From contig OX246739.1 of the NCBI GenBank assembly GCA_945910005.1, forward strand, positions 34,251,608-34,315,607: 64,000 bases of DNA, read 5' to 3'. Of the stretch, positions 43,669 through 57,094 are shown in pieces. The position numbers and the translations under genes are program-made. The stretch's first letter is position 1; every line of letters starts with the position of its first letter. The notes under the pieces were generated by a model that was not told the origin of the DNA, searched no databases, and saw nothing but the letters and a program-made list of their open reading frames with translations. The stretch comes from Isoperla grammatica (lineage: Eukaryota; Arthropoda; Insecta; Plecoptera; Perlodidae).

Positions 43669-46488
43669 ACTGACCCTTAGTATGCTGGATCTTTCTGGTC
43701 AATCAATGTACGTTGAACAGCAGACAATCAATTGTTTTCCTCTCCATGTCCGTATTGGTTACGATTACGAATACGAGAAAGAAGTGCAATGACAACAAAT
43801 AATCTTCCTTTATCTTCATCTGTCAACCACTGATCGTCTCAGATAGCATAACCACAGGCATAACGTCATTAATAGAGACGTAAAGCCACTAATGACAACA
43901 ATATATTATCATCTGGAAGACTTGTTACCCACCGCTCGGCGATGCACACTGTCTCACTCAAGTGGTACCAACAAGATCGCAATTACTCAATTAAACTCTG
44001 GCTGTTTACGACGAACATGAAGGACATTTTCAACTGGATTTACAACGGATTTAAACAACCTAAACCCATCAGTATTGCGTGTTTTTTTGTTTTTAGGTAT
44101 TAGTATATTGTATAGTACATCTCTAAATATAAAGGCGTTTTCAAGATTAATTAAATCATTACAAAATACGTTCCAAGCCCGCTTACTCGGACTCTTTCGC
44201 AGACAACAGAAAAGACAAATTTGACCTTTCAATAATAATATTGTGAACAAAAAAATAAATACATGTAATTTTAATTTTTTGCATCAGTCTGCAACTCAGA
44301 AAATACATTTCTCCAAACAGAGAAACACCTTTGAAGGCTTCAAGGAAACCCTCTGTGAATAAATGGTAAGTTTACAAATATTGTTGTTCCAGTTATTACA
44401 ATATTAATTAGAACAATCAACTTTATTTTTACTACTTTTTTTTTTAGAACTGGGTAGTCTTTTTATTTTTAAAAATATCTCATCATATTGATTGTACTAT
44501 AATTGAGTTCCAACATATTAATATTGTCATATCTACTATTCGTTAAATAAAAACTACAGGACAGTAAAATTAGTTTGAGATAAGAACCCCTCCCCCTCCC
44601 CTCCAACCCACACTGTCTTTATTTGGTCTTAAACCGGCCCTGAGTAGACTTTAGTATGTTGTAACCGGCTAAAACAGAGTTTGCTGTCACTGAGCGGAGG
44701 CAGATAAGAGATGTCCTGCTTCTAGTCGTTCCCTGGACCTTGCGGGTGTAGGAGGGTATACACAGGCCCAGGGACGCTGGCATTGTGTCGAGGGCCAGGC
44801 ATGAAGGAATACTAAACCAAGGTCCAAGGTAAGCAATATTTCTTATAACTTACCTTGTTTACGTTGTCACCATTCTCTTTCTACGGTAACTAACTAGTAA
44901 TATGATAGTATAATATACCTTCATTGCATATAACTATATTTTGTAGTTGCCTATGTTGGACTGTTGTAGTCTAACCTTACAGGAAGTATTTAGTAAATAA
45001 TAGGTTGGTTAATACGAATATTATTTGTGATTATTATACATTATATTATGTTACACATTAAGTCAGATATGAGTGACGGGAATCGAACCCAAATCAGGCT
45101 CGCGTGGCCCACCAACTGACAAGTTCTATTTATATATATCGCAAATAAATAATATTAATTCACTGTATAAATAAGAATTCACTCTCGGCCAGTCATCTTG
45201 TAGGCGATTTGACCCAATGAAAAGGTTATCCGGTATTCGTTATTTCGCATTAGCTCTGACAAAGATCATCGTGCAGTGTTGTGTTGTTGACTGCACGAAG
45301 AAGTGACTAGTACTGTTTGTTTAACCTCGTCACGTGTCAGTATCGAGTCTGTTTCGTGACACTTGGACTGATTAGATTCTTGTTGTGAATAGAACTACAA
45401 AAAAGCAACTCGTGTGTCTGTGAAACTGGATTATCCTCAACCTTCTTGTCCAAAGATCCATCTTATTATCACTCAAGTAAGTAAACGCAGGCAGGACTGT
45501 ATCGAGGTGCCCTCGGATGTTTATGTGTGTGTGTGTGGGCATTGGGCATTGGCCGGTGGACCACGCTACGCTTTCGTGTTTCCATTTTTATTTTTATTCC
45601 TGTTTTATGTTGAGTATTACCACTCCAATATTGTCTACAAATATTGCCCTGCGGTAAACATTGTAGGAAGGTTCTTCTCGCAATATGTCCTATCTTGTCC
45701 ACATCTTATTAAGGGATGAATGGAGTGCCTGCAAATGCTCGAATACTCAAATCGAACATTTTGCTAGCGATTATAGAAAAGAATCTGGAAGCCCATGTGT
45801 ACTACGACTTGCGCGTTACCTCCCCCCCCATGTTGAGGCTATGGGAGACGGTAACTGGCGCAAACTGGCGCCCCTTGTTGTAGCATGCCGTTGACCTACC
45901 CCGTCTACATAGTTTGTTCAGGGGTTGTTTGCAACACTCTCGGGCTAGACTCCCACGACCGGCAGCGCTCACTGGTATATTTTATCCGCGCTTTTCCTCA
46001 CTCCTAAAAACGGAGTCCTATATGAACAGTTCTCGGACATTCCTTCCCGACTGTCCCAGAACCGCTCCCCCCCCCCCCCCCCCTTCAGAGTTGTTTAAGA
46101 CCCATTAATACAGAACGTGCGGTTTGGTGTGGACGGAGGGAAGATTTTGGCTTTCAGTACCGGACAAAGCTTTCGTAAGATATGAACTTTTTAACAGGAG
46201 TCACAATAAATAAAAATAGTATATTGGGGGGGGGGGGGGGGGGGAGGTAACTGGAGGGTGAGGTTCTATAGTGAAGAATGGGGATTATAGTGGGAAATAT
46301 GTCTTGTGTATAGCTAAGGAGTGAAACTTCTAGTGAGGCATGTGGATCATAGATGATGATACATCTATGATCTATAAAATACAATAAAATAAAATTACGA
46401 TTCTTGTTGCTTTACGTCTCTATTGGGCAATCATGGTATTCGAGACGATGAAAACGAAGGACAGTTACAAAAAAAAAACGCATCTCTT
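43669..46488. other. unannotated stretch with repeat fragments
   Basis: No coding region I can support. Near 45071 and 59598 a GTGACGGGAATCGAACCC-type block resembles a reversed tRNA B box. At about 46025-46065 CTCGGACATTCCTTCCCGAC matches the tail of the SINE at 57095-57290. Long C and G runs occur at 46067-46082 and 46226-46243. A strong donor-like CAA|GTAAGTAA at 45477 could end a noncoding exon, but nothing confirms it. Confidence 0.3.
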
Positions 46489-46565
46489 ATGCAGATGCTG
46501 GATTAGAACCCACGTCCCTAGGTGTTGCTAGGACCGCATGAGCCACCGCAAAGTCCTCAGTGGGT
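46489..46565 (-). mobile_element. tRNA-derived SINE or tRNA pseudogene
   Basis: On the minus strand: A-box-like GTGGCTCATGCGG, an anticodon-arm-like CCTAG...CTAGG, and B-box-like GGGTTCTAATCC at roughly normal spacing. Acceptor and T stems do not pair well, so a functional tRNA is unlikely. Confidence 0.4.
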
Positions 46566-48654
46566 GCGGGACTTCCAGTGGGGGTGGAGTAGTTGTCTGC
46601 GGCCAAGACAGAACGCGCATGTGTCAAGCTGGAAACCGCAAACACAACAACGCTGAAATCGTACCCGGGTTGAGTCATCATGTCGTTGTTTTGTCTGCGG
46701 TGTCTGGTCAGACGCACGTGGACTCTTAACGCGCGCACAAGTACGCATCTGCCTGCATATAGGTACATTGTCTCCTGCACAGTTGGTGAGTTATTGTAAC
46801 ACTAGTTTTCTTTAATGATAAGTTTGGCATTTACAAAAGTTATCACGTATTCTTTTTAATTGTCTGATGATAGTTGTTTCTAGGAAAGTAATAAAAACAA
46901 TAGATAGGTAGCGTTCGGTGAAGGGTATACTTTGACTATTAAAATTGCGCAAAATTAACATTTTTTAGTAATATCTTGGAGGTGTAACACAAAATGAAAA
47001 AGTGGTTACTATAACTATCAGTTTCATAAGACTGGATTACAAAAGTGTCAAATTTTGTTTATCCTTGTACGGTTGTTATTTTTGTTGCGAATAATTAAAG
47101 AATTCATAATTTATTGGATTGAAATACGATAACCATAATGTTTGCACTATTTTTAATTTTTTTAAATCTTGTTCATGTTAGTTGGTAACCACGTTTTTAA
47201 TATTGGCTGCGTTTTTAAAAACCTTTGATTTTGTACAATAGAAACTCGTTCTAGAATGTTCAATGAGAAAATGACCCCTACGAATACGCACACATTAACA
47301 CTAACGAAGGATATACTATATTTAGTGCTAACATGTTATTTTGCTAATTAACATCACACGTATTTTTCAAATTGCAATTTACAACTACTTCACTGAGATT
47401 TGTTAAAATGATCATTTGTAGCTTCTTGCTTCTACTTAGTCACTGTACGTAAGCTACTACCTTGTTCCACGCCCTACTATATCCAGAAACGAATCCAGCA
47501 TAAAAAAAAGACTATTGTAAATAATTATTTGCCGATTTCGATGTTTTCATCTAATTCTATAAAGGCTTCAATTCCTGGTAGATATTTTTGCGAATCCCAC
47601 ACTAGCCGATTGGCATTGATGTTTTTAGATTGTCTTTTTACAACTATTCATAATAAGTTACATCAGGACCAGTGGAGACAGAAAGTTATTGTTTAATGAA
47701 GAAGGTCATACAGATAACCTTTTCCGTTATTAGATAATGTTTATACAGAATAGTTAATTATTATTTGGAGATGGTGATTTTATATTTAGGTTCATTGTTT
47801 TAATGCTATCACTACAAGCGCAGAGAGTCCAAAGTAGAGATCAAATCATTACACATAACAATGAAATAAAAATACTTATGTTCAATGTTTTCGCTTGATT
47901 AGGCTGTGAAAAATCTTCTTACCCAGCTTTGAGATTCGTTTTGAATTTAGTTTCTTGAGGTATTTTTATTTAATGCTTTCGATGTATTTTATTTGTTCGC
48001 AATTGGCCTGTAGCATTGTCTTTCAATGTGCCTCAACAACACCCAATCATTATCTCAACCGAATTCTGCGCAAGGAACAAAAGAGCATTCTTCGGTATTC
48101 TTCAACATTCTATTATAATTTTTTGTAATTTGTAAATTATGTGGGGGGGGGGGGGGGGGGAAGCGCTCTTTTCCGCCTGAGTCCACCACCCCTGATTCTG
48201 ACGTAAACTAGCACAGAGTGGTTGAGAATAAGTTCTCAATGAATGAGAGTTTGTGAGAGTAGTCGAGTTAAACTGCGTTTCATAACATTTTCTTGCGTGT
48301 CTGACTATTTAGATCAGTTGCTAAATAACAACGAATTAGTTCAAGGCCTGAATGGGTTTTCTATACTCGTGCAGCCACTTACTTATAGATATAAACATAT
48401 TGCACCTAAGGGATGACTTTGTTTAGTGAGTTTTAAAATACTGGTACTAAGGCGCCCCCCCCCCCCCCACCACCACCACCACCACCACGCACAGTTTTAC
48501 AGGTCAGTTTGTACTTTGTTTACACATATAAAACAACAAATGCGCCAGTTATTTGTCATGCTGAACGAAGCGTGGGTGGTGACCCGCTTTAGTCACGCGT
48601 GTTCGTGTTATATTTTAATGATCATTGACTGTGATAACTATAACACAAATATTG
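46566..48654. other. unannotated AT-rich stretch
   Basis: No gene, array or paired element ends recognised. Contains a G run (48144-48160) and, at 48457-48488, a C run followed by (CCA)n. Confidence 0.3.
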
Positions 48655-48735
48655 TGGCTAGTTGGTCTAGTGGGGTTTTTCCTGCTTTGAATGCAGAAAG
48701 TCCAGGGTTTGATTTCCGGTTCGGGCTGGATTTTT
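48655..48735 (+). mobile_element. tRNA-derived SINE head
   Basis: A-box-like TAGTTGGTCTAGTGG, an anticodon-arm-like CTGC TTTGAAT GCAG, and B-box-like GGGTTTGATTTCC follow in tRNA order. The T stem is imperfect and unrelated sequence follows, which suits a SINE head more than a working tRNA. Confidence 0.45.
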
Positions 48736-49309
48736 TTAAACTTTAGAACTTGAATGGAACGGTGACTTTGGAGTCGGCATAGCAACAAAGTCCATAACAA
48801 ATTGTGTAAATGTTCCCCACTGAAAATCACTTCTTGTAACTGAGTGCGTAGACTATAAATACACATTTATTTTATTTTATCATTTTCTTTTTCTCTTTTG
48901 TTCTCAATTTCCTCCTTACTTGATATTTTAATTAATTTTTATGTAACCTCTCTTTTTCTACTTCTCTCCCTCCGCTTTTACTATTTTCCTGGGGCCGTTG
49001 CGACCCTCTTACACCCAAGGCGAACAGCTGTGATGAAGGCCGCAGAGTAGGTGTGTGACGTCACTCCATTGCTCTAGATGTGGTCAACCTCTCACTCTCA
49101 CTCACGCCTTCATATCGAACAAGGTTTCAATCTGTTCCACCTTCGAGACATATTCTTGAAATTTTTTGTTATTTTTCTAAAGGAGAGTTCTAGTTATTAT
49201 TTATATTTTTCCTGGTATCGTTTGATTTGATGAACTAAAATAATTATACTTATTAAAAAACGGAAACTTAGTAGAACAGGTACATTATATGTGTTATTAA
49301 AAATATAGG

Positions 49310-49401
49310 ACTATACACTGTTCCTTGTCAATTAAAATTATTATAATAAAGCGTCGTTTTATAATCATTTTAATTGACAAGGAACAGTGTATAGTTCTAA
49401 A
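49310..49401. repeat. perfect 29-base inverted repeat hairpin
   Basis: ACTATACACTGTTCCTTGTC followed by AATTAAAAT is exactly inverted after a spacer of about 28 bases. Length and perfection suit a very young foldback element; a small-RNA hairpin is also possible. No target duplication seen. Confidence 0.8.
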
Positions 49402-50556
49402 ATAATTATAAAATAATAAATTTCGGGCTAATTTGTCGCACTCGTGGCTGTATAGGTTCTTGTTCTTGTCTCTTTTGTTCTATGTTGCTATAATTGTTAC
49501 CAATTTCGTAGAGCGGTTTGTTCGCCGTCATTGTCAACGAATTGTGAATTATGCGCCCAACTAAATACGTTTTTGAAGGGGTTGTTATTGGACAGACAAT
49601 CAGACATATACAGCGCATATTATCGGCGGGGCAATCAGACTCTTATTGTCACTTTAGGTTTCTAAGTTTCTAATCACTTTCAAGAAAGTTAGGAAGAAAC
49701 AGTCGGTGCTCCACGAAATCTACCACATCAATGGCATCGTTTGATTTGTTTGCATTAATGGAATCAATAAATCAAAATATGAGATAATAATTTTCGGGCT
49801 ATTTTGACGCAGTTGTTATAATTCCCGTTGCTATTCGATGTTGGTGTTTCGATGTTTACTCCACCCCAGGATTATCAATGACGGAAAAAAATTGTATTTT
49901 GTTAGTATAATTCATAGCTCATATTCACGAGGATGAAGTGAACTCTGAAATCATCAACCGCGGTAAAATAGCCCTAAAACACCATCTCATCGGCGGGTCA
50001 TTTCATTTCAATTGCTTTTCAGAAGTGTGTTTTTTTTTCAATTATTATGAGCTATTATGTTCCGGTTTTGCTCATCGTGGATGGCTAAGATATCCGGTAT
50101 CCCCTGGGCACTCACCGACCCTGGTACGGGGGTAACCTGACCCCGGGTCATATGACACCATCTGCCTTCACAATAGCCAGGTCTCACCACGCGTGTTATC
50201 TATTCAATTACCTGGCGGCGTCGTCGTCGCTCTTTCCTTGTTGCACGACGCCGTCCAAAGATATGAATATATACTACAATACACATACGGTCATACCTAC
50301 ACTAATAAACTCAATGGTCATACCAGCCCAACCCGTCACTGCTCTCGCTCGGATACAGCAGAATAAACATTTTTTGTATTTAAAGTATTATTGGGAACTT
50401 CTAATCTAAACACATACACAGACAAATGTATGAATATATGAATAATAAATTACTTTTTATTTTTCAAAATAAAGATTAATTAATTCATATATGTTTGCAT
50501 GTCCTAACGTAAATTACTAAAGCTTCATTAACGTGACTTTTATAATCACATGCTTA
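49402..50556. other. unannotated noncoding stretch
   Basis: No gene supported. TTTCGGGCTAATTTGTCGCA (about 49421) and TTTTCGGGCTATTTTGACGC (about 49791) are a diverged pair, hinting at a local duplication. Confidence 0.3.
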
Positions 50557-50790
50557 ATTTTCGACTTCTCTAGTTCTTACCATCAATACTTTTGAAACAG
50601 ATCCATTAGGGATAATTTACGGCCTTGGGTTGGATACCTAGAAATGTTTAACACAGCGGGCGTGACTAATGAGGCTTGTGCCCTCTATGCTTAACGAATG
50701 TTTGAAAGAACTCCAGGAATCTGTTAATTTTCGTCGAAACAGAGTCCATAGAAGATAAGGATCTGTGGTCGGCATGAGACTAGTTTCGTT
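50557..50790. mobile_element. dispersed TIR element B, copy 2
   Basis: TCTAGTTCTTACCATCAATA, GAAACAGATCCATTAGGGAT, CACAGCGGGCGTGACTAATG and AATCTGTTAATTTTCGTCG match copy 1 (reverse) and copy 3 in order. Confidence 0.6.
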
Positions 50791-51725
50791 GGCAATCGTA
50801 TTATGTAGTTTTTGCAACGTTATTATAAAATAGTCATATAAATAAGTTAATTAGGAAGTTTAACAGTGATCAAAGATTTAGGTGAATGGGTATTAAAACC
50901 GCCCAAAATTAATGATTTTTTATTATATCATGAAAATGCTTATAAATATTAAAAAAGTAATTCTAATCCTGTCTTTGGGTTTGTATCAGCTATACAATGG
51001 ATTTAAAAACATTCACAGTTTGTTACTGTTAAGATTGTTATTTTGTTTGTAATTTGATAATTAATAATTACCAAAGAAATAATTAGTAACGATCGTAAAA
51101 ATATTTGTTTCGGTTTACTTTTTAAACCCATTATGTAACTGATTCAAAACCCAGCAGGATCAGAATCACTTTTTCAATATTTGGAAGCGTTCTTAAGATA
51201 TAATAAAAAACATTTATTTTGCGCGGCACTTCCCGACGCGTTTGTTCTGAGACGGTGGTAGAAGCGAGCGCTACCTGGGACCACAACCCCTGTTACAGTG
51301 TGTGTGTAATTGAGTTGTTGTTCTGAAAGAAACCCAACACAAATAAAACGTGTACGAACAAGAGCGTGACGCATACGGAACCGAAGAATGTTTGTCAGGA
51401 TGTGACTGTTTCGATGAGTTTCATTCGTGACGAGCTACGTCCACCCATAGTATGGTTTATTTTTAGAGTGTTGTGGTTCATTCAAAGAAATAAATAATAA
51501 TAGGCATATTAGTCACTACGTGCTTCTGGTAACGTGCGTGGGGCAAACTACGTTATTCCTTATTGTTCCATCTTGTACGCGTTATGTACAGAAAACATCT
51601 CCTGAACTTTGTCGTACAATCCATACCATGCACAATGGCACGTGAATCATATATTGTTGTCTTATATCAGTGTTCAGTATCAGTTTAGTATTTTACTATA
51701 TATTCGACAGCTTGGTCATAATATG
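50791..51725. other. unannotated AT-rich stretch
   Basis: No gene or repeat boundaries seen. Confidence 0.3.
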
Positions 51726-51990
51726 ACGTCAGCCGAATAAGATCCTCGCTGGGGTTGTCATAAAGGAATCCAACAGTCATAAGGTTAGGGGATTGTAGAG
51801 GGCGTAGGGCATTGGTGGGCGTTTAGAAGGCAAATAGCCCATAGGGCCGGAAAGAATGGAGAATAAGTGAGAAAGTAGAAAGAGGAAAAGAGAAGGCCAC
51901 CTGAGATGATCAAGGAATGAGAAATAATATGCGCGAGAGCCCTCTTTGCAGGCATCAGTCACCACGAGGAAGGACCTACCTCGACCAGCT
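51726..51990. repeat. dispersed repeat, copy 2
   Basis: Homologous block by block to 18139-18358 in the same orientation (GAATAAGTGAGAAAGTAGAA, AGGCCACCTGAGATGATC, GCGAGAGCCCTCTTTGC, CTACCTCGACC). Confidence 0.6.
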
Positions 51991-54848
51991 ATATCATTTA
52001 ATTTAAACTATGAACTAAAAGGAGACAAACATAACAATACATTTTTGGGAAATCCAAAGCGAGTGTTATTGACTTCGTACGCTGTTATTTTTGTTTTCGA
52101 TTAGCAATGATATTATATTATCGTGAACGGACAAGCGGAATGTGTTTACTGAAATGATTTTCTTAAAATGATTTAATTTCTTCATTAGATAACAATGGTT
52201 GGAATTGTATCGTGGGCGTTACGGTGGATGATGGACATTTTTGAAAATATTTCTGCGCAGAGATGTGCTCACTATAAACGCTACAATATGCTAACTATTC
52301 TCAATTTCCTGCTGTTTAAACAAATATTAATAGCAATGGTTTAACCAAAGATTAGTTTAACTATACACACAATCTGCGGAATTTTGATCAATTTTCCTCA
52401 AGGGAAAAGGGATTTGTTAATTTTTGTTCACTTTTCAGTAAACATTCCAAATATACGCATTAAAACAGAAACAAAATATTGTTGTAAATGTGCGGATTCT
52501 ATATTTTGAGAACTCAATAATTAATTGATGAGTTTAAAATTGTATTATTTGTTTTTTAAACACAATGAGAGCCAGAGGTTAAGAAAGCATGGTCCATACA
52601 GAGTCTTGGTGCCCAAGTTAGTCACTGGTACCGAACATTATTTTATGAAAGTATTGTCTGCCCTAAAAGAATTCGACTTCAAAAGAAAAAATGTGAAATC
52701 TGACTTCGAAGTAAAATGTTGCGTGGCAAATAACTACCTTGAGATAAACAAACGCAACCAAACATTTACGCGACTCTTTATTCGAAAGGACGTTTAGCAA
52801 GTTTTGTGAAAATGTATAAGCCAGTAGAAGTGTTTTATATGAAGGTGCTACGTGATTTGTTTACACATCCATATAAATTTACTTATTTATAGACAAAATA
52901 TATTTTTGGACGCAATATTGTTTTTTCAAATTACTGTAGTTCATCGAAACTAATTCTCGAACCAAAAGGAGATAGGTGATTGCCTGGCCTTTATAAATTT
53001 ATTGATATGATGATTAAAAAAAAAAGTTGTGACAGAACTTGTGATAGTTTTCACTTTTCAGTGTAAAAATAATGTCCATCCTCTGACACTAGCTGGGTAC
53101 ATGTGTGCAAAATATAACAAACGCTGAAGTTAAAAATAAAAACCGTTTTATAATATTAATTTCGGTCTCATTCTCCAATGTGTACAGATTTCGGTGTTTG
53201 GTGTTGATTCAATTTTGTCATTTTGTGAAACAATCATTTCCACACATTTCGTAGTAAGTATAATCGTCATTCGCGAATTTTATTTGTCTCTACGCGTCAA
53301 CCATGTATGTAAGTAAACGTCCATCATCTTCAATCAGTCACATTCTCGAGCTGTATAACTGCCTTAATAGACGCGATTGTTCTATAAACGTACAGTCGTG
53401 TGCACACAACCTAGGCCTCGCTCCCGTACACTTCTTTCAATCGTCTCGCTAGCCACACTGCATAGCAACTTCGAGTTGTTTAGCCCAACAATCTTTTTCC
53501 GTTTTCTGATTGGTCTGTTGGTGTTTTCTAATCGTTTGTGATTAGTTAACGACCGTGATGATCAGTGGTTGCATCATCGGCCTAGGCCTAGGCCTACGCG
53601 TGGTCGACGATGGCTGGGACCCAAATCAAGCCCAACTTCCCTTTCAAACCTTGACACACGCGCAACACCATTACCACCACTTTACAAGTCTTCAACACGG
53701 TTCATTTATTAGGATTTAAGAAAATTAAAATATGAATTGGATATTCCATCGCGTTAAAGTACGTAATAATAAGGAAGTATACTATGATTTTTTGTACTAA
53801 TAGATAAGGATATTTGATATTGGATTGTTGTATGATATTGTTCATCACCGTACCATATTGAACAATGAATTTCTGCACTAATTACTTTTGATACTCGAAT
53901 TTTTTCTCCTATCGATACAAAGATTTGATTTTGGTACGGGTTTTCTATCAATGACAAAAAAGTCATACATCAAAATTTATCACAGACAATTATTTTCCAC
54001 AATCAAGGTGCTCAGATCTGTACAAATGTATTTCACAACGTTTAATTTAGCACTGAAAACTTAGTACACACTTAATTCGCATAAAATGACCAGTGACATT
54101 AATATCATATTGTTATATCCTCAAAAAAAGCTTGTTTTTAAATAGCATCTTTCGTTCAGCCAAGTTTCATAAATAATTGAGAAATCCGTCCAGCATCGAC
54201 ATAACCACTATTCTTGAAATATTAAATCGGTATTTTAAAGCATTATTATTATTTGGTGTACACTGAAGTTTACCCCTATTATTAGTAACAGGGTCGGAGA
54301 AGAATATTAATAATTTGCTGGCAGTTGGTTTCTAATGCCTGCTCATTGAGTGACTCCACGCGTTGGGTATTCCTTAATTGCTGTCCGATACGACCCACAC
54401 CGACCAATGACCATCATGGGTGAGGGATCTCCTCAGAAAGGGAAAAATATTCTTATTTTCTTATCAATTATTGAACTTTGTTCACTAGAAGCGAACAATG
54501 GAATTCTGCCAAGTATCATTAAAAATGGTATAATCAGATTAAGTATTATTAACCTACAATATAAACAATAACATATTTAATCATTGGCTAATGATAATGT
54601 GAATGTAAACAAGAGATCCCTCCTTAAGCTTGTTATATAAGTTTGGAATTGTGACTGGTGAGGTTCCAAGGTCCATTCGAAGATATTGGAAAAAAGAATC
54701 GTTATCTCCAAAACATTTGGGCTGTATTAGAATTTGTGGTCTACCAATAAAGAAAATAACAAGCAGTAAAAATAAAAATAAAGTAAAAACGAACAAAGAG
54801 AAATATAAATATTTTATAAAAATAATGCACAACAAGTAGGTACACGAA
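51991..54848. other. unannotated AT-rich stretch
   Basis: Largest interval here without a supported feature. A 90-codon frame at 52525-52797 and a 69-codon frame at 54630-54839 show no domain I recognise and lack coding-like composition. AGGCCTAGGCCTAGGCCTAC-like sequence occurs near 53580. Confidence 0.3.
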
Positions 54849-54983
54849 ATTCTGAATGCGCGACGATAAGTTTGTCACCGGTTTCGGTTGTTACAAGAAC
54901 GCGATGACCCAATCACCGTTTTGCATTCACCTTCAGTAACGACCAAAACCGGTGACATAACCGTATCGTCGCCCATTCAGAAT
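54849..54983. repeat. foldback element 1 of a cluster of three
   Basis: Arms of about 46 bases (ATTCTGAATGCGCGACGATA then TTTGTCACCGG on the left, inverted on the right) with a few differences around a 41-base centre. Confidence 0.8.
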
Positions 54984-55006
54984 CGCCCTAAACTTTGGAA
55001 TGGTCT

Positions 55007-55181
55007 AATGGCTATCCAAGAATTCATAGTCGGCCCCTACACCTATAGGAGCGCCCATTGTTACCAAGGTAACAGCTGTTTCCATGTTATTTCCCATAAA
55101 AAAACAAACCCATAGCAACAATGAGTGCCCTTAGGTGCAGGGGCCGACTATGAATTCCAATAGTGCTTAGATAGCCAATGG
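55007..55181. repeat. foldback element 2 of a cluster of three
   Basis: Arms carry GAATTCATAGTCGGCCCCTA then CACCTATAGGAGCGCC, inverted at 55110-55156 with a few changes. Matching extends outward through AATGGCTATC. A central GTTACC-AAGGTAAC palindrome is present. Confidence 0.8.
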
Positions 55182-55196
55182 CACGACCGTTCGTTT

Positions 55197-55403
55197 ACTG
55201 CTTTGCACAGCTCAACAGTCAACATACGCTAGTCGGCTAGTAGCAGAATGTAGATACATCATGGTTCCGATCAAGGTCTACTTGATCGCCGCTCGCCGCG
55301 GTAAGGGTGCTGGCGATAAAGTAGACCTTGGCTCCGATTACTGCAATGCGTCTACCTTTTGGTACTATAGCCGACTAGCGTATGTTGAGCTGAACAAAGC
55401 AGT
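55197..55403. repeat. foldback element 3 of a cluster of three
   Basis: Left arm ACTGCTTTGCACAGCTCAAC then AACATACGCTAGTCGGCTA; right arm is its inverse with a 7-base gap. Its centre contains CAAGGTCTACTTGATC and AAGTAGACCTTGG, a second inverted pair shared with the foldback at 22651-22740. Confidence 0.8.
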
Positions 55404-56269
55404 AGATAAATAACCGCAACCACTAGATCTGTACCTTATAATTATTATACACTCAACGCTATTACAAACCAAAACTACAAATCATACTGCAATAACTAGG
55501 AATAATATGTCAGACCAACACAATACAATGTATTGTGTACCGAATGTATTAAAAACCATTAAACCTTATTTGACTGCAGATTTTATAGAACATCTAGAGA
55601 TGGGATAGTATTTTTCAGTACTGTCGTATACACATAAACAGATTTAAATACAATCTTAAATCATATAATTTCAATGTAAAATTTTAACACATTTCAATGT
55701 AACGCAAAACTTTTTTTGGCTTCTCTTTTATAGTGTTTTGAGTTACTCCTATCTCCCCCATTAAGATTTGCAAAGGTCCGTTGGTCCGCACTATGTTACA
55801 TGACATCGAAGAAAACCAGTGGTCCACACTCAAATATTGTGACTGTGAGTTCACGGAAGGTTAAAAATAACACATATATTATATAACAGTATAATAACAA
55901 CTTGAGATTCTATATTCGTGAACTCAGTCCAATGTTTGACACTATACTTGACAGTTCTTTACAAACTCATGCATTCAATCTCTCTCGCCAACTGTATAAA
56001 ACAACTGTTGTGGTTTGCAGACGAGACAAGACGACCGATTGTGACTCGTGTGTTGTGGCCAGTGGTCGAGGGGAGGGGATATAAAACGTGGCTATCTTCT
56101 CATCTCGATCCAGTCCTCACTGCACTTGCAGCTTGCGTCGGGCCTGTGACGAGCGTCGAGAGGATTGCCAGCAGGGATCTTGTTTGGCGGTACGTAGGTC
56201 ATACACGTGTCATGAGTCAGTGCACTTGTCTTGTGACACATAGCACGCAGGTAGCAACATGTGGCACAT
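55404..56269. other. unannotated noncoding stretch
   Basis: A 117-codon frame at 55918-56271 has no recognisable domain. Nothing else supported. Confidence 0.3.
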
Positions 56270-57090
56270 AGACAACATTGCATAACAATAGACAGTCATA
56301 ATACACAACACGCATAGTACGCATGTGGCAACACAAGACACATAGCAACACTAGGCACATAGCACGCAGATAACAGCACTAGGCACATAGACACACAACA
56401 TTGCATAACAATAGACAGTCATAATACACAACACACATAGCACGCAGGTAGCAATATGTGGCACATAGACACACAACATTGCATAACAATAGACAGTCAT
56501 AATACACAACACACATAGCACGCAGGTAGCAACACAAGGCACTTAGACAGACAACATTGCATAACAATAGACAGTCATAATACACAACACACATAGCACG
56601 CAGGTAGCAACACAAGGCACTTAGACAGACAACATTGCATAACAATAGACAGTCATAATACACAACACACATAGCACGCAGGTAGCAACACAAGGCACTT
56701 AGACAGACAACATTACATAACAATAGACAGTCATAATACACAACACACATAGCACGCAGGTAGCAACACAAGGCACTTAGACAGACAACATTGCATAACA
56801 ATAGACAGTCATAATACACACACGCATAGCAACACTAGGCACATACACAGACAACGTTGCATAACAATAGACAGTCATAATACACACACGCATAGCACAC
56901 TAGACACATACACAACACACATAGCAACACTAGGCACATAGCACGCAGATAGCAGCACTGGGATAGCAGCACATAGGCACACAACATTACATAACAATAT
57001 ACTGTCATAATATTAATACACAACACGCATAGCACACTAGACACATACACAACACGCATAGCAAATCTAGACGTATGCAAGCATACAGAG
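56270..57090. repeat. 78-bp minisatellite, about eight to nine copies
   Basis: CATAACAATAGACAGTCATA anchors at 56281, 56404, 56482, 56560, 56638, 56716 and 56794 give a 78-base period, degenerating after 56870. The unit includes CACACATAGCACGCAGGTAG and AGGCACTTAGACAGACAAC. Because 78 is divisible by three, a minus-strand frame of 146 codons runs through it. It is cysteine- and leucine-rich, with no start context or homology, and I regard it as a by-product. Confidence 0.85.
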
Positions 57091-57094
57091 TAAC

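Noticed and set aside
52525..52797. 90-codon frame as a small gene
   Set aside because: No domain, signal peptide, splice context or coding-like composition.
56379..56819. 146-codon cysteine-rich minus-strand frame
   Set aside because: Produced by a 78-bp repeat divisible by three; no signal peptide logic, homology or flanking exon.
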